Position numbers and translations under genes: made by a program. The notes beneath the pieces were generated by a model. The model saw only the letters and a program-made list of their open reading frames with translations, had not been told where the DNA came from and made no database searches. A stretch of 64,000 nucleotides of DNA from Rhabdophis nuchalis (taxonomy: Eukaryota > Chordata > Lepidosauria > Squamata > Natricidae): the NCBI GenBank assembly GCA_039707465.1, contig CM077647.1:44577110-44641109 (forward strand). The letters run 5' to 3'. Below, piece by piece: positions 11,151 to 22,594 of this stretch; position 1 is the first letter of the stretch; each line of letters starts with the position of its first letter.

Positions 11151-11194
11151 AAAGAGCCACTCGTGGCTCGCGAGCCGCGGTTTGCCGACCACTG

Positions 11195-12000
11195 GACTAT
11201 ATGATCTCCTAGTAGCATCTAGCCCTAAATTGCTGTGCTGTTTTTCGTTCTTTCTGCTAACAAAGAAACCTGCCTGAGGCTCATTCCACATGCTTACCAG
11301 ATAGAGATAATGAGAAAATGATCCTAAAGAAAGTTTGGCTCCATTCACAAGCAGGGAATCATCCAAACCCTTTTAGAAACACAATGATCATATTGCGCAA
11401 ACCCCAAAACTTCAAAAATATAAAACCATATAACATATAACCATATAACCAATTTGTTCTTTCCCCACACCTTTTCAATTAAAAGTTATTAAGACTTGTG
11501 GACTTCAACTCCCAGAATTCCACAGCCAGGCATGCTCAGTTCTGATTTAAAGCAACAGCACTTGTTTTTCTCCTTTGCAAAAGAAGTTTCCTTCTTTCTG
11601 TTTCTTTTTCCTTCCCCTCCTTCCTCCCTCCCTCCCTCCCTCCCTCCTGCTTCTCTCAAACACACACACACAAGTTGGATTAGAGATTATCTCTCCTACC
11701 CCCTTCCCTCTCTCACTCACTCACTTTCTCTCAAACACACACACACACCTTCACTGATTATAAGTTGGATTGGATATTTTTTGCAATGGTTTAAAAGCAG
11801 CTCCTCTGCCATCCCCCCCCCCCATTCCCCTGCTGCCTTCCCCAAACACCACCACCCCATTGCAAATGCAGCCTGTTGTCTGGTTGGGAAATACCTGGAA
11901 CACAATAAAGCCCATCCACTCACCTCCTGCTGGCAGGCTGGGGTGAGAAAAGAGGCAGAGAAGCCAGAGGGGAGCTGATCTCAGCCTTCCAAAAGAAAGG
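11195..12000. other. No gene; microsatellites and repeat scraps
   Basis: 11,488-11,530 holds half a foldback element (ACTTGTGGACTTCAACTCCC). 11,600-11,760 has (CCTCCCTC)n and two (CA)n blocks, each linked with a copy of AAGTTGGATT, indicating a small local duplication. A C10 run lies at 11,813. No coding similarity. Confidence 0.55.
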
Positions 12001-12004
12001 GGCT

Positions 12005-12428
12005 GGGGGAAAGTGTGTGCACTACAGCATGGCTCTTTGCCTGGCTTCCTGCCTCCTCCTGTGGTCTCCTCAGTGCTCAATTGTGCTCTCCCTCCTTGAG
12101 TATAGTTTTATTGCAGGTGGAGCCATGTTGCCTTTTCAAAATTATAATCAGTGAAGCTGGGCTGGATTATTACATAGCTTTATTCAGCTGGGGGGGGGGG
12201 CAAATGGATGGGGGCCTGGGGAGTCACTACACTTGGGGAAGGAGAGCATGAGCAAGCACTGAGGAGACCACAGGAGGAGGCAGGAAGCCAGGCAAAGAGC
12301 CATGCTGTAGCACACACACTTTCCCCAGATCAGCTATGTAAAAATTCATCCCAGCTTCACTGATTACAGGTTTGAAAAGGCAACATTACTCGGCCTGCAA
12401 TCAAACTACATTTGAGGAGGGAGAGCAC
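12005..12428. repeat. Partly inverted duplication, order A-B-A'-B'
   Basis: Block A (12,005-12,078, including CTACAGCATGGCTCTTTGCC) reappears reverse-complemented at 12,250-12,327. Block B (12,082-12,179, including TTGCCTTTTCAAA and CAGTGAAGCTGGG) reappears reverse-complemented at 12,332-12,428. Each block pairs with its own copy, but the order is not the mirror order of a simple palindrome (A-B-B'-A'). A further scrap of B' occurs near 11,748-11,765. The block family is unknown to me. Confidence 0.85.
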
Positions 12429-12591
12429 AAGCGAGCCAGGGTCCTTCCCTCCAACCTTTGGCCAAAGTCTCACACAGCACCAGGAGGATGAAGTTTGAAT
12501 TCCTCCCCCTCCCTCTGACCCACAGCTGCTTTAGAGAGGGTTTCAACACTGCTCTTGCCTCTGGTCCTCTGAAGAAGCCCCTTCCTTCGCC

Positions 12592-12649
12592 CCTTCCTTC
12601 CTTCCTTCCTTCCTTCCTTCCTTCCTTCCTTCCTTCCTTCCTTCCTTCT
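12592..12649. repeat. (CCTT)n microsatellite
   Basis: About 14 uninterrupted CCTT units. Frames across it are artefacts. Confidence 0.97.
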
Positions 12650-12809
12650 ACAGCTGGAATGGGTTCTAACCGGCATTTAGATTTGTGGAACGTCTTCTAC
12701 CAGCAGTTAGAACCAGCAGGAAACCACCCCGCCTCATAGGATATATAAATTGATACACTTCTGCCTGACATTGTCTAGTCTTGTATATTTCAAAGTTGCT
12801 TCTGAAAGC

Positions 12810-12916
12810 AAAGCCCTTTACATTGTTGGGGAAAATATGCTGACTCTGTAAACTATTTAGAGAGGGGTGTAAAGCAGTATGAAGTAGTCTATAAGTCTAA
12901 GTAATATTGCTATTAA
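12810..12916 (+). repeat. SINE 3' part, (ATTGCT) tail family
   Basis: ATTGTTGGGGAAAATATGCT, then GACTCTGTAAAC, TTTAGAGAGGGGTGTAAAGC and TATAAGTCTAAGT match the copies at 16.0 and 16.4 kb. The tRNA-like head is missing. Confidence 0.8.
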
Positions 12917-12981
12917 AAATAAAATTGGAAAACTGATTCACAAAAGAAGACCTAGAAGCAGGATAAGTAGACCACTTCAAA

Positions 12982-13050
12982 GAAGCCGCCCTGGGTTCTT
13001 CGTGGAGAAGGGCGGGATATAAATATGATTAAAATAAATAAATAAAAGAA
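12982..13050 (+). repeat. L2-type 3' hairpin and tail fragment
   Basis: GAAGCCGCCCTGGGTTCTTC and GGAGAAGGGCGGGATATAAA form the L2-family 3' hairpin, followed by AAATAAATAAATAAA. Only the last 70 bp of the element are present; it may be a SINE sharing that tail. Confidence 0.7.
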
Positions 13051-13065
13051 ACCTTGAAACAACTA

Positions 13066-13630
13066 ATCTCCAATATGACCTACGGTTTTAGTAATGTCAA
13101 TTGCACTGCACTACTGGACATTGAACTGGAAATGATTGTAACTTATAAAGTTCAATAAGCATTGAAGAAGAATAAAGCTGCCAGCATAGACCAGATCTCT
13201 ACATAACTTTTGAAAGATGGCAGAAATAATCTAGTAATGGAGCGCCAGGTTATTAAACACGTGTTGACACACACAGTGCATTCCTGATGATTGGTAGAAA
13301 GGAAATATTGTTAAACCTCCCAAGAAAGGGTATCTCAGAGACTGTAATATCTAACAAGGTATCACTCTTATTTCTGGCAAAGTATTCTTGATTATTTTCT
13401 TTAGGCTTCTGCAAGGAACAATTGATAAAATGCTTCAGAAGGAACATGAAGTTTCATCATGATTGCTCATGTTTTGAACAAATTCTCATGCTACACAACA
13501 TTATGGAACGGTGTATTGTGTTCCCACAATCATTTGCCTTAAATTTTATAGATTTCAGGAAGTCTTTTTATAGAATATAGCAGGATTCCCTACAAAATAT
13601 CTATATAAGATATAGAATCTCTGATTGATT
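13066..13630 (+). pseudogene. Decayed RTE-type LINE reverse transcriptase
   Basis: No long frame survives, but translated pieces line up with RTE/Bov-B-like reverse transcriptase. First comes a linker reading KNKAASIDQIS then LLKDG at about 13,150-13,225. Next, near 13,320-13,445, is KKGYLRDCNI, stop, QGITLISGKVF, then LLQGTIDKMLQKEHE. Near 13,530-13,610 there are palm-region remnants (LKFYRFQEVF, then IAGFPTKY). Several stops and shifts show it is old. Bov-B/RTE LINEs are the presumed drivers of the Sauria SINEs in this window. The ends are not visible. Confidence 0.6.
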
Positions 13631-13685
13631 TATTAGCATCTACAAAAATATTTATCATAATAGTAGTTGCTGTGCATCTATAGTG

Positions 13686-13905
13686 GTGAAATATGCACGG
13701 AATGCTGTTACCTTCCCACCAAAGTGGTCCCTATTTTCCTACTTGCATTTTTTTATGTGCTTTCAAACTGATAGGTTGGGAGGAGCTGGGACAAGTAACA
13801 GGAGCTCACTCCATTATGTGCTGCTAGCGATTCGAACCGCTGAACTGCCAACTTTCCTGATCGACAAGCTCAAGATCGTAGCCACTGAGCCACCACATCC
13901 CTGAT
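13686..13905 (-). repeat. Sauria SINE, 3'-truncated, minus strand
   Basis: In reverse orientation it runs from the middle of the element (GCACGGAATGCTGTTACC) to the tRNA-like head (GTAGCCACTGAGCCACC). The Bov-B-like tail is missing. Confidence 0.85.
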
Positions 13906-14097
13906 AGTGAGATATTACAGATAGTGAACATCATATGGGAAGATGCCGAGGATGCCACTGTGGATAGGATTCATTGGAAGAAGTGTGCTGTCCTATGTCC
14001 TTTGCATGAAAGAACCAATAATGATAATGATAGCCATTGTTATGAATTGTGAGGATATTAAAATAAAGGCAAGACAAGACAACAGAAGGACTTAAGA

Positions 14098-14165
14098 GCA
14101 GCTGGCTAGGAAATTCTGGAGTTGGAAGTCCACACATCTAAAAGTTGCTGAAGTTAAGAAATACT
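14098..14165. repeat. Half foldback hAT MITE
   Basis: GCTGGCTAGGAAATTCTGGA, GTTGGAAGTCCACACATCT and AAAAGTTGCTGAAGTTAAG follow the right arm of the foldback family with substitutions. Confidence 0.6.
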
Positions 14166-15920
14166 ATAAAGTGTTTCTATAATGTACTATAAAGACATGT
14201 TTGTTCATAGGCTGCAGTTTTCTGCTTTCTTGCATGCAATATTTGGAGTAGAGGGGTGATTTTAGCTGCCAAAAGGTATTTTAAACAAAAGGCTTGTAAT
14301 TAGTAATTTGAGGGTCTTCTATCTCTGACCAGCTGTTGTGAGTATTAAATGGCTGGGGTGGAATCACTTTTTGAAGTTGCTATTGTTCTCAAATATATAC
14401 TTCCTGGTACTACCTCTGATGTTTTCTTTCCAATCAATGATTTTAGCCAAGAATAACTATATGAAAAATAATGACAATAACTCAAGGGTTAAGGGGTTAA
14501 GAAATTATATAATTATGTATACAATCATTCTCTTGAAATCTGGACAGACCACAAGCTAATCTTGGAAATTTTTGTTAGAACTAAACCAACTTCTCCCATT
14601 TTATCACCACATATGCAGTGCTGGAACATTCTTCGGAGGACATATTACTATACACTCTTGTAAAAACCAAAGAAATAATTGCAAAGATTGATGGCATAAA
14701 TTATTACAGATTCCACATTGTGCTATCACTCCACCACCTGATGTTAGAAGCTATGCCAGAATCTCCCTTACACACACACAAAACAGCAAGGGAGTATACC
14801 CTAGTGCATGTCCTTAACTTGTGGTTCATGGGGCTGGCCACATGATCAACTAGATGAGAAATTTATACCAGCCAATTCATCACAGCAAAATGAACTTTCA
14901 GCCCACAATGGTTGTGTTGTGCGGAGGAGGAGAGCTGCAATTACATAAACAGTGTACTAAGTACAAAAAGAGCTGTTTGTTGGAATCCAGATGACCACTT
15001 ACTGTATGCTTGATTCACATTTCAGCCATGCAAAGAGTGTCCTAAACTGAACAAGACTAATTCATCAATAGAGTGGAGGTTTTTTTTTTTTACAAAATCT
15101 GAAAAAAATCCATAATATGGTATGTCTTGTTTCTCTGACATGCCAGGCATGTAATGCTAGAGCAAGGGTTACAGCTTGTGAGCTTCATGTGGAGTCATTT
15201 TGTGGTCCCCAAAGTAGGAGAAGGTCAAATTTCTGGACCTCTTTTTCACTTGGGAATTGACGATTTTAGGATGAAATAATTTCTTAAGTCTCAGAAAGGC
15301 CTTAGGCATCCATTGCACTCTTTTAAAAGTGTCCCCACCAATTGGGCTTATCCCCCTCTCGCTTGTTTCTTCTTGCCTCCCTCTCTTTTTTTCTTTTCCT
15401 TTTTTTTAAGGGAACAAAAGCTAATATTGAACTTTCATTCCCAAGGCTACAAACAGGCCAGAAAAGTTGCTCAGATGATTTTATTCTTCTACTTGCTTCT
15501 GTCTATTTAAAAAAGAGCAAAGGTACATTGTGTGTGTGGTTTTTTTTTATTAGTAGAGGCTGCAATAACAGTGGGAAAAGTGCCTTGGTGTTCTTGTGCC
15601 CTCTACTGATGAAGGAAAAATGAATTCATTTTTAAACTAAACCATTTGAAAACTGATCTAACTTTATTTCCTCTGATTGAGCACAATAGAAGATGCCTAC
15701 TGTGCTGTCATAATCTAACCCTGTTTTTTTTCCTTCCCTGATCCATCTCAATCTCCTTGTGATTGTACCAGCACTTTAATCAGAGCACAGAATTGTTTGG
15801 CCAATGGATGACATTCATCAAGTGCTCTAATGCTCCTTTATGTTTCACAATATTTTATGGCATGAGATTTCGGTGTTACTGATTGTTCACAAAATAATTA
15901 AACTGATAACCCATATTATG
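14166..15920. other. No gene seen
   Basis: AT-rich DNA with T-runs and a perfect short palindrome ACATGCCAGGCATGT near 15,138. No repeats or coding similarity were recognised. Confidence 0.45.
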
Positions 15921-15921
15921 C

Positions 15922-16112
15922 TGGTTGCCTTCAATTTGGCAGTTCAAATCTCACCTGGCTCAAAGTTGACTCAACCTTCCATCCTTCAGAAGTGGGTAAA
16001 ATGAGGACCCAGATTGTTGGGGGCAATATGCGGACTCTGTAAAACCACTTAGAGAGGGCTGTAAAGCGGAATATACTGTAAGTCTAAATGCTATTGCTAT
16101 TGCTATTGCTTT
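15922..16112 (+). repeat. tRNA-derived SINE, (ATTGCT)n tail, 5'-worn
   Basis: GGCAGTTCAAATCTCACC is a B-box-like phrase. It is followed by GACTCAACCTTCCATCCTTC, GGTAAAATGAGGACCCAGA and CACTTAGAGAGGGCTGTAAA, then (ATTGCT)n. The head with the A box is not clear in this copy. Confidence 0.8.
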
Positions 16113-16213
16113 TGACCTGTGGCTGGTATACTGTTAAAGTGATATTCCAGTCCTTCTCAATTGCAATGACTTGGTTCCTTCTGTCCCTGAATCAATCCCT
16201 TCTATTTGGCTTT

Positions 16214-16446
16214 GATCCTTGATCACAGTGGTTAGAGTGCAAGGTTCTGTAGGCTACTTCTGCTGGATGCCTGCAGTTTGGCAGTTCAAATCTCACCAGG
16301 CTCAAGTTTGACTCAACCTTCCATCCTTCTGAGGTGGGTAAAATGAGAAGCCAGATTGTTTGGGGCTATATGCTTACTCTGTAAACCACTTAGAGTGGGG
16401 CTATAAAGTAGTGAAGTGATATATAAGTCTAAATGCTATTGCTAGT
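16214..16446 (+). repeat. tRNA-derived SINE, (ATTGCT) family, near complete
   Basis: ACAGTGGTTAGAGTGCAAGG (A-box-like) and GGCAGTTCAAATCTC (B-box-like) are spaced as in tRNA genes. The body repeats the wording of the copy 100 bp upstream and ends CTAAATGCTATTGCTA. Two direct copies this close may reflect independent insertions or duplication. Confidence 0.85.
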
Positions 16447-17458
16447 AACTCCTTTTTATTCCTCAGCTCCTTATGGTGGTATTGATGATAGTGGTGGCGA
16501 TGATGACAATAATGGTTATATCTCTATCATTGCAGAACCCTTTGGATAAGAACGGCAAGTGTTCATAAATCTTTTTATCCTACTTAGCTTGACCTTTTCA
16601 ATATTGAGATAAAAATAATAATGCTAGCTTGACAAGTTAATTGAAATGGTCAGCACACCAGCAAGTTTTGTATCCTTTGACAAAACTTGTTCTCATTCTC
16701 TTCAGACTACCTTCAACAGTAGACGAACCATCTGGCCTAACAAAATTTAAAATCTAAATTTAATTATTTTTAACAATAATGTGCTTAGCTGTTAAGGTAT
16801 TATATCCATTTGGGGCCCAACAGGAAGTAAACGTGCAGAGTTGTCTCAAAACACAGACATCATCCATCATAAATGTTTTACATGCATTCCCAAGTTATAG
16901 CACTTGCTTCAAATGATTAGCTACTAAAGGACGTAAATAAAAAATCGGAAACAGGGGTTTCTTTTAAGGAGGATTATTTCCTGCTCTGGAAATTCTACAG
17001 TGAAAAAGAGTGCCAAATTTAGTCTCAACTTTTTAGTCATTTGCTGGTTTTAATGCTCTAGTAAAGAACAACAATAGAATCTCAGCATTGAAGCAGAAAA
17101 TATCCCAGCCTCTTTTTGTGACCGAATACATTTGAATTTAAATAAATTCAAAAATTCAAACATATACTGCTATTTTACTTTAGACTTCAGTTTTATTCCA
17201 GGACATTAATCTGAAACTATCTACTTTCACGGTTAATTTTTTAAAGCAGAGTTTCTATATTTTATTGATTTGATTTTTTAAATAAAAATTGGATACATGG
17301 CTTTCTGAAGCCATGATTAAATATCAGTTCAATTAATACTAAGTCATTTATGTGTCTTGCTGCACAAAAAGTGAGGGCAAATGGATTGTTTTTTCTTTCC
17401 TTCTTTTTTTAATATAAAGAATGAAGTGCATTTCAGAATATTTGAACATCAACATGTT
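16447..17458. other. No gene seen
   Basis: AT-rich DNA with short TGATGATGG-type low complexity near 16,480. Nothing else was recognised. Confidence 0.45.
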
Positions 17459-20400
17459 TAATTTAATTTAATTTAATTTAATATTTAAATTTCTATACCG
17501 CCCTTCTCCCTTCCAGGACTCAGGGCGGTGTACAGGCAGCAGTAAAATCATGAATAAAACATAGAAAACAATTAAAAACCTATTAAAATACATTAGATAA
17601 TGAGTAGCCTGTCTAAAACCTATTAAAATCCCTACTAAAACCATATAAAATTAAAACGTTTAAAAGTATGCCAAATTAAAAACTATGCCAGGCCGGCCGC
17701 TCGAAATAAGTGGGTCTTCAAAGCCCAATGGAAGAGGCGTAGGTCTGTGATTGTCCGTAGGTCAGGGGGGAGGTCATTCCAGAGGGCAGGGGCTGCCACA
17801 GAGAAGGCTCTCCCCCTGGGGGTCGCCAGCTGACATTGCCTGGCCAACGGCACCTGAGGAGGCCCTCTCTGTGGGAGCGAACTGGACGGTGGGAGGTATT
17901 TGGTAGCAGGAGGCCGTCTTGCAGATAGCCAGGTCCCTTGCCATGGAGCGCTTTAAAGGTTACTAATGGTTACTAATACCTTGAAGTGCACCCGGAAAGC
18001 CACAGGCAGCCAGTGCAGCTCGCGCAGGAGAGGTGTCTCGTGGGAGCATCTAGACGCTCACAGAATCCCCCGCGCGGCCGCATTCTGAACTAGCTGGAGC
18101 CTCCGGGTGGACCTCAAGGGAAGCCCCATGTAGAGAGCATTACAATAGTCCAAGCGGGAGATGATGAGGGCTTGAGTGACCGTGCATAAAGCATCACGAT
18201 CCAGAAAGGGCGTATCAGGCGGACCTGATTAAAAAAAAAAAACCTGGCCACGGCCGTCAAGTGGTCTTCTAGAGACAGCTGAGAATCCAGGAGGACACCC
18301 AAGTTGTGAGCCCTTTCTGCAGGAGCCAATGAATTGCCCCCAATAGCCAGAGATGGTACCAACTGGCTATATCGTGACGCTGGAAGCCACAGCCACTCGG
18401 TCTTGGATGGGTTGAGTCAGAGCCTGTTTCTCCCCATCCAGACTCGCACGGCCTCCAGACACCAGGATATCACTTCAACGGCATCGTTGGGGTGGTCAGG
18501 GGTAGAGATGTACAGCTGAGTATCATCAGCGGACTGATGGAACTCTACCCAGAAACCACGGATGATCTCGCCCAGCGGCTTCATGTAGATGTTAAACAAG
18601 AGAGGCAAGAGGACTGACCCTTGTGGTACCCCACATGAGAGGCACCTCGACATCGACCTCTGCCCTCCTGCCAACACAAATTGCGACCAGTCGGAGAGAT
18701 AGGAGGAGAACCACCGTAGAATATGTGTCCCCCACCCCCAGCCCCTCCAGCTGGTGCAACAAGATACCATGGTCGATGGTATCGAAAGCCGCTGAGAGGT
18801 CTAACAGGACCAGGATAGAGGAACAACCCCTATCCCAAGCCCTCCAGAGATCATCTACCAATGCGACCAATGCCGTCTCTGTGCTGTGCCTGGGCCGGAA
18901 GCCGGACTGGCACGAGTCCAAATAGACAGGTTCCTCCAGGTGCTGAGGGAGCTGCCACACCACCACACTCTCAACAATCTTTGTAAGAAAGTGAAGGTTG
19001 GAGACAGGACAGTAGTTGGCCAACACAGCCAGATCCAGGGAGGGCTTCTTGAGGAGGGGCCTCACCACCGCCTCTTTCAAGGTGGCCAGTAGGAACCCCT
19101 CACTCAGAGAAGCGTTGACAACTCCCTGGAGCTAGCCTCATGTAACCTCCCGGGAGACCAGTACCATCCAGGAGGGACACAGGTCCAATAAACATGTGGT
19201 GGCATTCAGCCGCCCCAGCATCCTGCCCATGTCTTCGGGAGTCACAGGATCGAACTCTTCCCAGATGATTGACTCAAGACCTGCCGCCGTCAGCCCGTCT
19301 GAACTAGTCCAGTCAGAGGCCAACCCGGCCCAGATCTGATCGATTTTATCATGCAGATAACACCCAAATTCCTCCGCACGACCCTGCAAAGGGGCATCCC
19401 GTGCCCTCTGATGAAGGAGGGAGTGGGTCACCCTAAACATGGCGGCAGGGCGGTTATCTGCAGACATGATAAGAGCGGAGAAGTAATTATACTTCACCAC
19501 TTCTATCGCCACTAGGTAGGTCTTCAAATGTGACCTTACCAATGTCTGGTCAGATTCGGAACGGGTGGTCCTCCAACCGCTCTCTAAGCGTCTCTTCTGG
19601 CGCTTCATCACTCTCAGCTCCTTGGAAAACCAGGGAGCCAAGGTGGTTCAGCGCCAGGTGAGAGACCCGGTCCAGGGCCCCCATGGCCACACTATTCCAA
19701 GTGGCCACTAGGTCCTCAATTGAGTCGCGGGTCAGGGTCTAGGGTATTGGCCCAAGCTCCCTCTGGAACCTCTCAGGGTCCATCAGGCACCTGGGGCGGA
19801 ACCATCTTGCCACTTCCGGTTCCGCCTCCCCGCGGTGGGGTGCAGCGGTAGGAAAGCCCAGCCGAAGGAGAGAGTGATCTGACCATGACAGGGGTTCAAC
19901 GACTATGTCCCCTAAACCAAGATCACTCACCCACTGGCCAGAGACAAAAACTAAATCCAGCATGTGTCCTCCAGTGTGGTGGGGTCATGAACTAACTGGA
20001 TCAGGTCCATGGCCATCATGGAGGCCATGAACTCCCGTGCCATCTCAGATGCTTTGCCTATTGATGGCAGGTTGAAATCCCCCATGACTATCAGCCTAGG
20101 GGTGTCAACCGCCATCTCGGCTATCACATTGAGAAGCTCGGGCAGGGCTGCTGATACGTAGCGGGGAGCCAGGTACACAATCAGCAAGCCCAACTGCCTC
20201 CCATGACCCCACTTCACACATAGAGACTCACAGCCAGCTGTCTGAGGCACAGTGGTCTCCCTCGGGTCCAGACCCTCCTTTATGACAACCGCCACCCCCC
20301 CCCCACCCTGACCCTGGGCTCTTGGCTGGTAAAATGCGTGGTAACCTGGTGGGCACATTTCAACGAGGGGCACCCCCCTTCTTGGCCCAACCAGGTCTCC

Positions 20401-20860
20401 GTAATACCCGCCAGGTCCGCCCCCCCTCCAAAACCAGATCATAAATGAGGGGGGCTTTATTAACCATGGACCTGGCATTACACAACATCAGCCGAAGACT
20501 CAGGCCCTGATATCCTTAACCCCCTGGGTTGCAAGAGGAGCCATGAGGGCCAGAGCACGCCACCGCTCGCAAACAGCGGGTGCGCCCTCCCCTTAAATGA
20601 TATGGCCCTCGGCTCCCACCATACCTGCCCTTCCCGCACACAGTCCCGATAGAATAGCCCTCTGTTGGACAGACCCTCCCCCTCCCCAATTCTCAACACT
20701 GCGCTCTCCCCGTCGGGACAGCTAGCCAGCCTGGAGGCAATCCCCAGAGGGTTTTCCATCTCACCCACCACCCTAGTCTTAATTTGCCCTCCCCCCTCCC
20801 TGGATAAAACATGGATAAAAATTATTGCACCTATATTATGTGGCAATTATTCAAGTTTCT
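17459..20860 (-). mobile_element. L2-type LINE, long copy (subfamily A), minus strand
   Basis: Read on the minus strand the element runs from an endonuclease region near 20.5 kb through reverse transcriptase to a 3' hairpin (17,497-17,530) and a (TTAAA)n tail at 17,459-17,480. The order of parts matches the plus-strand copy at 32.7-36 kb. Sequence upstream to about 20,860 is still GC-rich and is probably its 5' region, but the 5' end is not fixed. About eight frames carry parts of the single ORF, so the copy is inactive. Confidence 0.9.
18114..20478 (-). pseudogene. L2 LINE ORF (endonuclease + reverse transcriptase), broken
   Basis: The pieces in coding order are an endonuclease with [16 protein letters not shown] and VMGDFNLPS (20,478-19,951), its C-terminal part with WSDHSLLRLGFP (19,963-19,739), the linker WFSKELRVMKRQKRRLES (19,641-19,138), reverse transcriptase fingers/palm with [19 protein letters not shown] (19,080-18,592), and the catalytic motif region (18,770-18,417). 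The motif normally YADD here reads SADD, so the first residue is changed as well as the frame. A run of 12 A's at 18,230 (plus strand) shifts the C-terminal part. Many stops and shifts make a working protein impossible. Confidence 0.88.
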
Positions 20861-22160
20861 AAAACAATTCTATTCCACATCACCCTCTGCTTGTCATATT
20901 TCAAGCTTGAAAACACAACTCAACATGGAACTGAGTCCACATCCTTTTTTTCCATCTAAAAGCAGACTGACTATGGAAGTACAAGAAATGAAAGTAGTAA
21001 TAATAATAGTAGTAGAGTAATAGTAGTAGTAGTAGCAGCAGTATTAGTAATATTGAAGTGTGCCAAGTCTAGAAGCCTGGCAAAGTGGTTATGTCATCAC
21101 TTAGTGATTTGTCTAAGTTCAGGAGGTTTTTTTACAAGTTACAAGACTACTTTATTCCAGATTTCTGATGAACTCACTTATATAAAATCTCAGCTTGCTT
21201 ATTCCCAAACCAGTGCATATGTTCAAGTCAATCCTGAATCACAAGTAAAGTTTTTTCATTTAAAAAAGTTAATTTTTTTAGCAATAGGGCCCTAAGCTGT
21301 ACAAAAGTTTGTGGATTATATTATTGATGAAAACCAGATGATATGTTTTAAAAATCAATCAAATGAGTATATAGTTATTCATTGTAGGTATGAATGAACC
21401 ACCAGTTGATTCCAACTAATCATGCTTATCAACTACTTGGCTGAAAAATTCAGTTGGATGCTGACATCTCTATTAGCCATTTTTGTGAATGCTTTTTATA
21501 AGAAAATTCCCTTTGTTTTAATTGTACACATTGAGTTTTCTCAATGAGAGATCCTGCACAGGTTTACATTCTCAAAAATAAATTACAACCAAGTGTAGGT
21601 AATATCTCTCTACAGTTATTACATAAATAAAATGCTGATTATATCAATTCTGCCCACAGACATAATTTATCCAACAAAAATAATTGGCTTTATTATTTCA
21701 GCCAAAGTAAATGTGAGATGTAAAGCCCTTCTTTTATATAAAATTTCACAAAGAAAGTTCAGATATTAATAACATGCACAAGAGAATGAGAAAATGAGAT
21801 CATGGAAATGTGCAGTTTTTTCAGATGAACATTCTACTGAATTGTACGAACATTCTTTATAACATTGTGTCTTAAAGTGAAGACTGACTAAATCAATAGG
21901 AGATATAGATACTATGAACTAATTACCAATAGAGACAAATACCTTAATAGATAATTATTAAAGTATTAAAAGATGATGTTTGAAAAACCAATGTTTTTTT
22001 CAAACATTAGTTGTGCTAGATACTAAATTTATTTCCTTTATTGATAGAAGTACTAGCTTAGGATATCAGAGGTATACTGTGTCTACACAGAGCTCAGAAA
22101 GCAGTTGACAATGTCTTTCATATTATTCTCCTTCATAAAAGAGTAAAATACAGGCTAGAA
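20861..22160. other. No gene; short (TAG)n
   Basis: A (TAG/TAA)n tract lies at 20,995-21,055. The rest is AT-rich DNA with nothing recognisable. Confidence 0.5.
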
Positions 22161-22385
22161 CAGTAGTTCTTAAATATTTTGGTCTCAGGATACATTTACA
22201 TTTTAAAAGTGATTGAAGACTGCAAAGAGTTTTGATTTATGTGGGTTACAGTATATCTATTGATATTTACTATATTAAAAAAAAAACTAAGAAATTTTAA
22301 AACATGTATTTATTTGACTTTGTGCATACATTCTGAAAGGCTTTTAGGGACCCTCACATTTTCCAGATCATACTTTTAGAATTTA
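22161..22385 (+). repeat. hAT-like element fragment (CAGTAGTTCTTAAA)
   Basis: The left end CAGTAGTTCTTAAATATTTT is followed by GGTCTCAGGATACATTTAC, then AAAGAGTTTTGATTTATGTG. The start has the hAT form, and the wording resembles an old non-autonomous hAT family that I recall from mammals. The right end is not clear, so no target duplication can be given. Confidence 0.55.
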
Positions 22386-22594
22386 TATGCTATATGATAA
22401 CCCTGCAAGATATACTCACAATTGGATGAATAATTACATGCAAAGGGGTGATTAATGCAGTTTATAAAATTCCTAAAGGTATTTCTTGAATATCTTCCTT
22501 TTTGTTTTGTTTTGTTTTGTTGGGGTTTTATGCATCAGGAACTATTCAGAAAGATCAAGAAGAGATAGAAGTTATATCTGCTACAAAATAAAAA

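Larger units (their letters stand above)
8012..11194 (-). mobile_element. Composite hAT-type transposon, 3.2 kb
   Basis: The left end CAGTGGTGGGCAAAC and the right end, in reverse, CAGTGGTCGGCAAAC are 15-base terminal inverted repeats with one mismatch. The flanks GACTAGAT (8,004-8,011) and GACTATAT (11,195-11,202) match at 7 of 8 positions, as expected for the 8-bp duplication hAT transposases make. Inside are a minus-strand transposase remnant (about 8,640-9,750), a nested foldback element (9,025-9,136), long pyrimidine tracts and a CpG-rich block. A second hAT-like end, CAGGCCCGGATCC, lies at 8,387; the transposase may therefore belong to a different hAT inserted in this one. The ends are well supported; the internal history is not. 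Confidence 0.78.

Noticed and set aside
18334..19092. Plus-strand frames across the minus-strand L2
   Set aside because: They are antisense shadows of the L2 reverse transcriptase.
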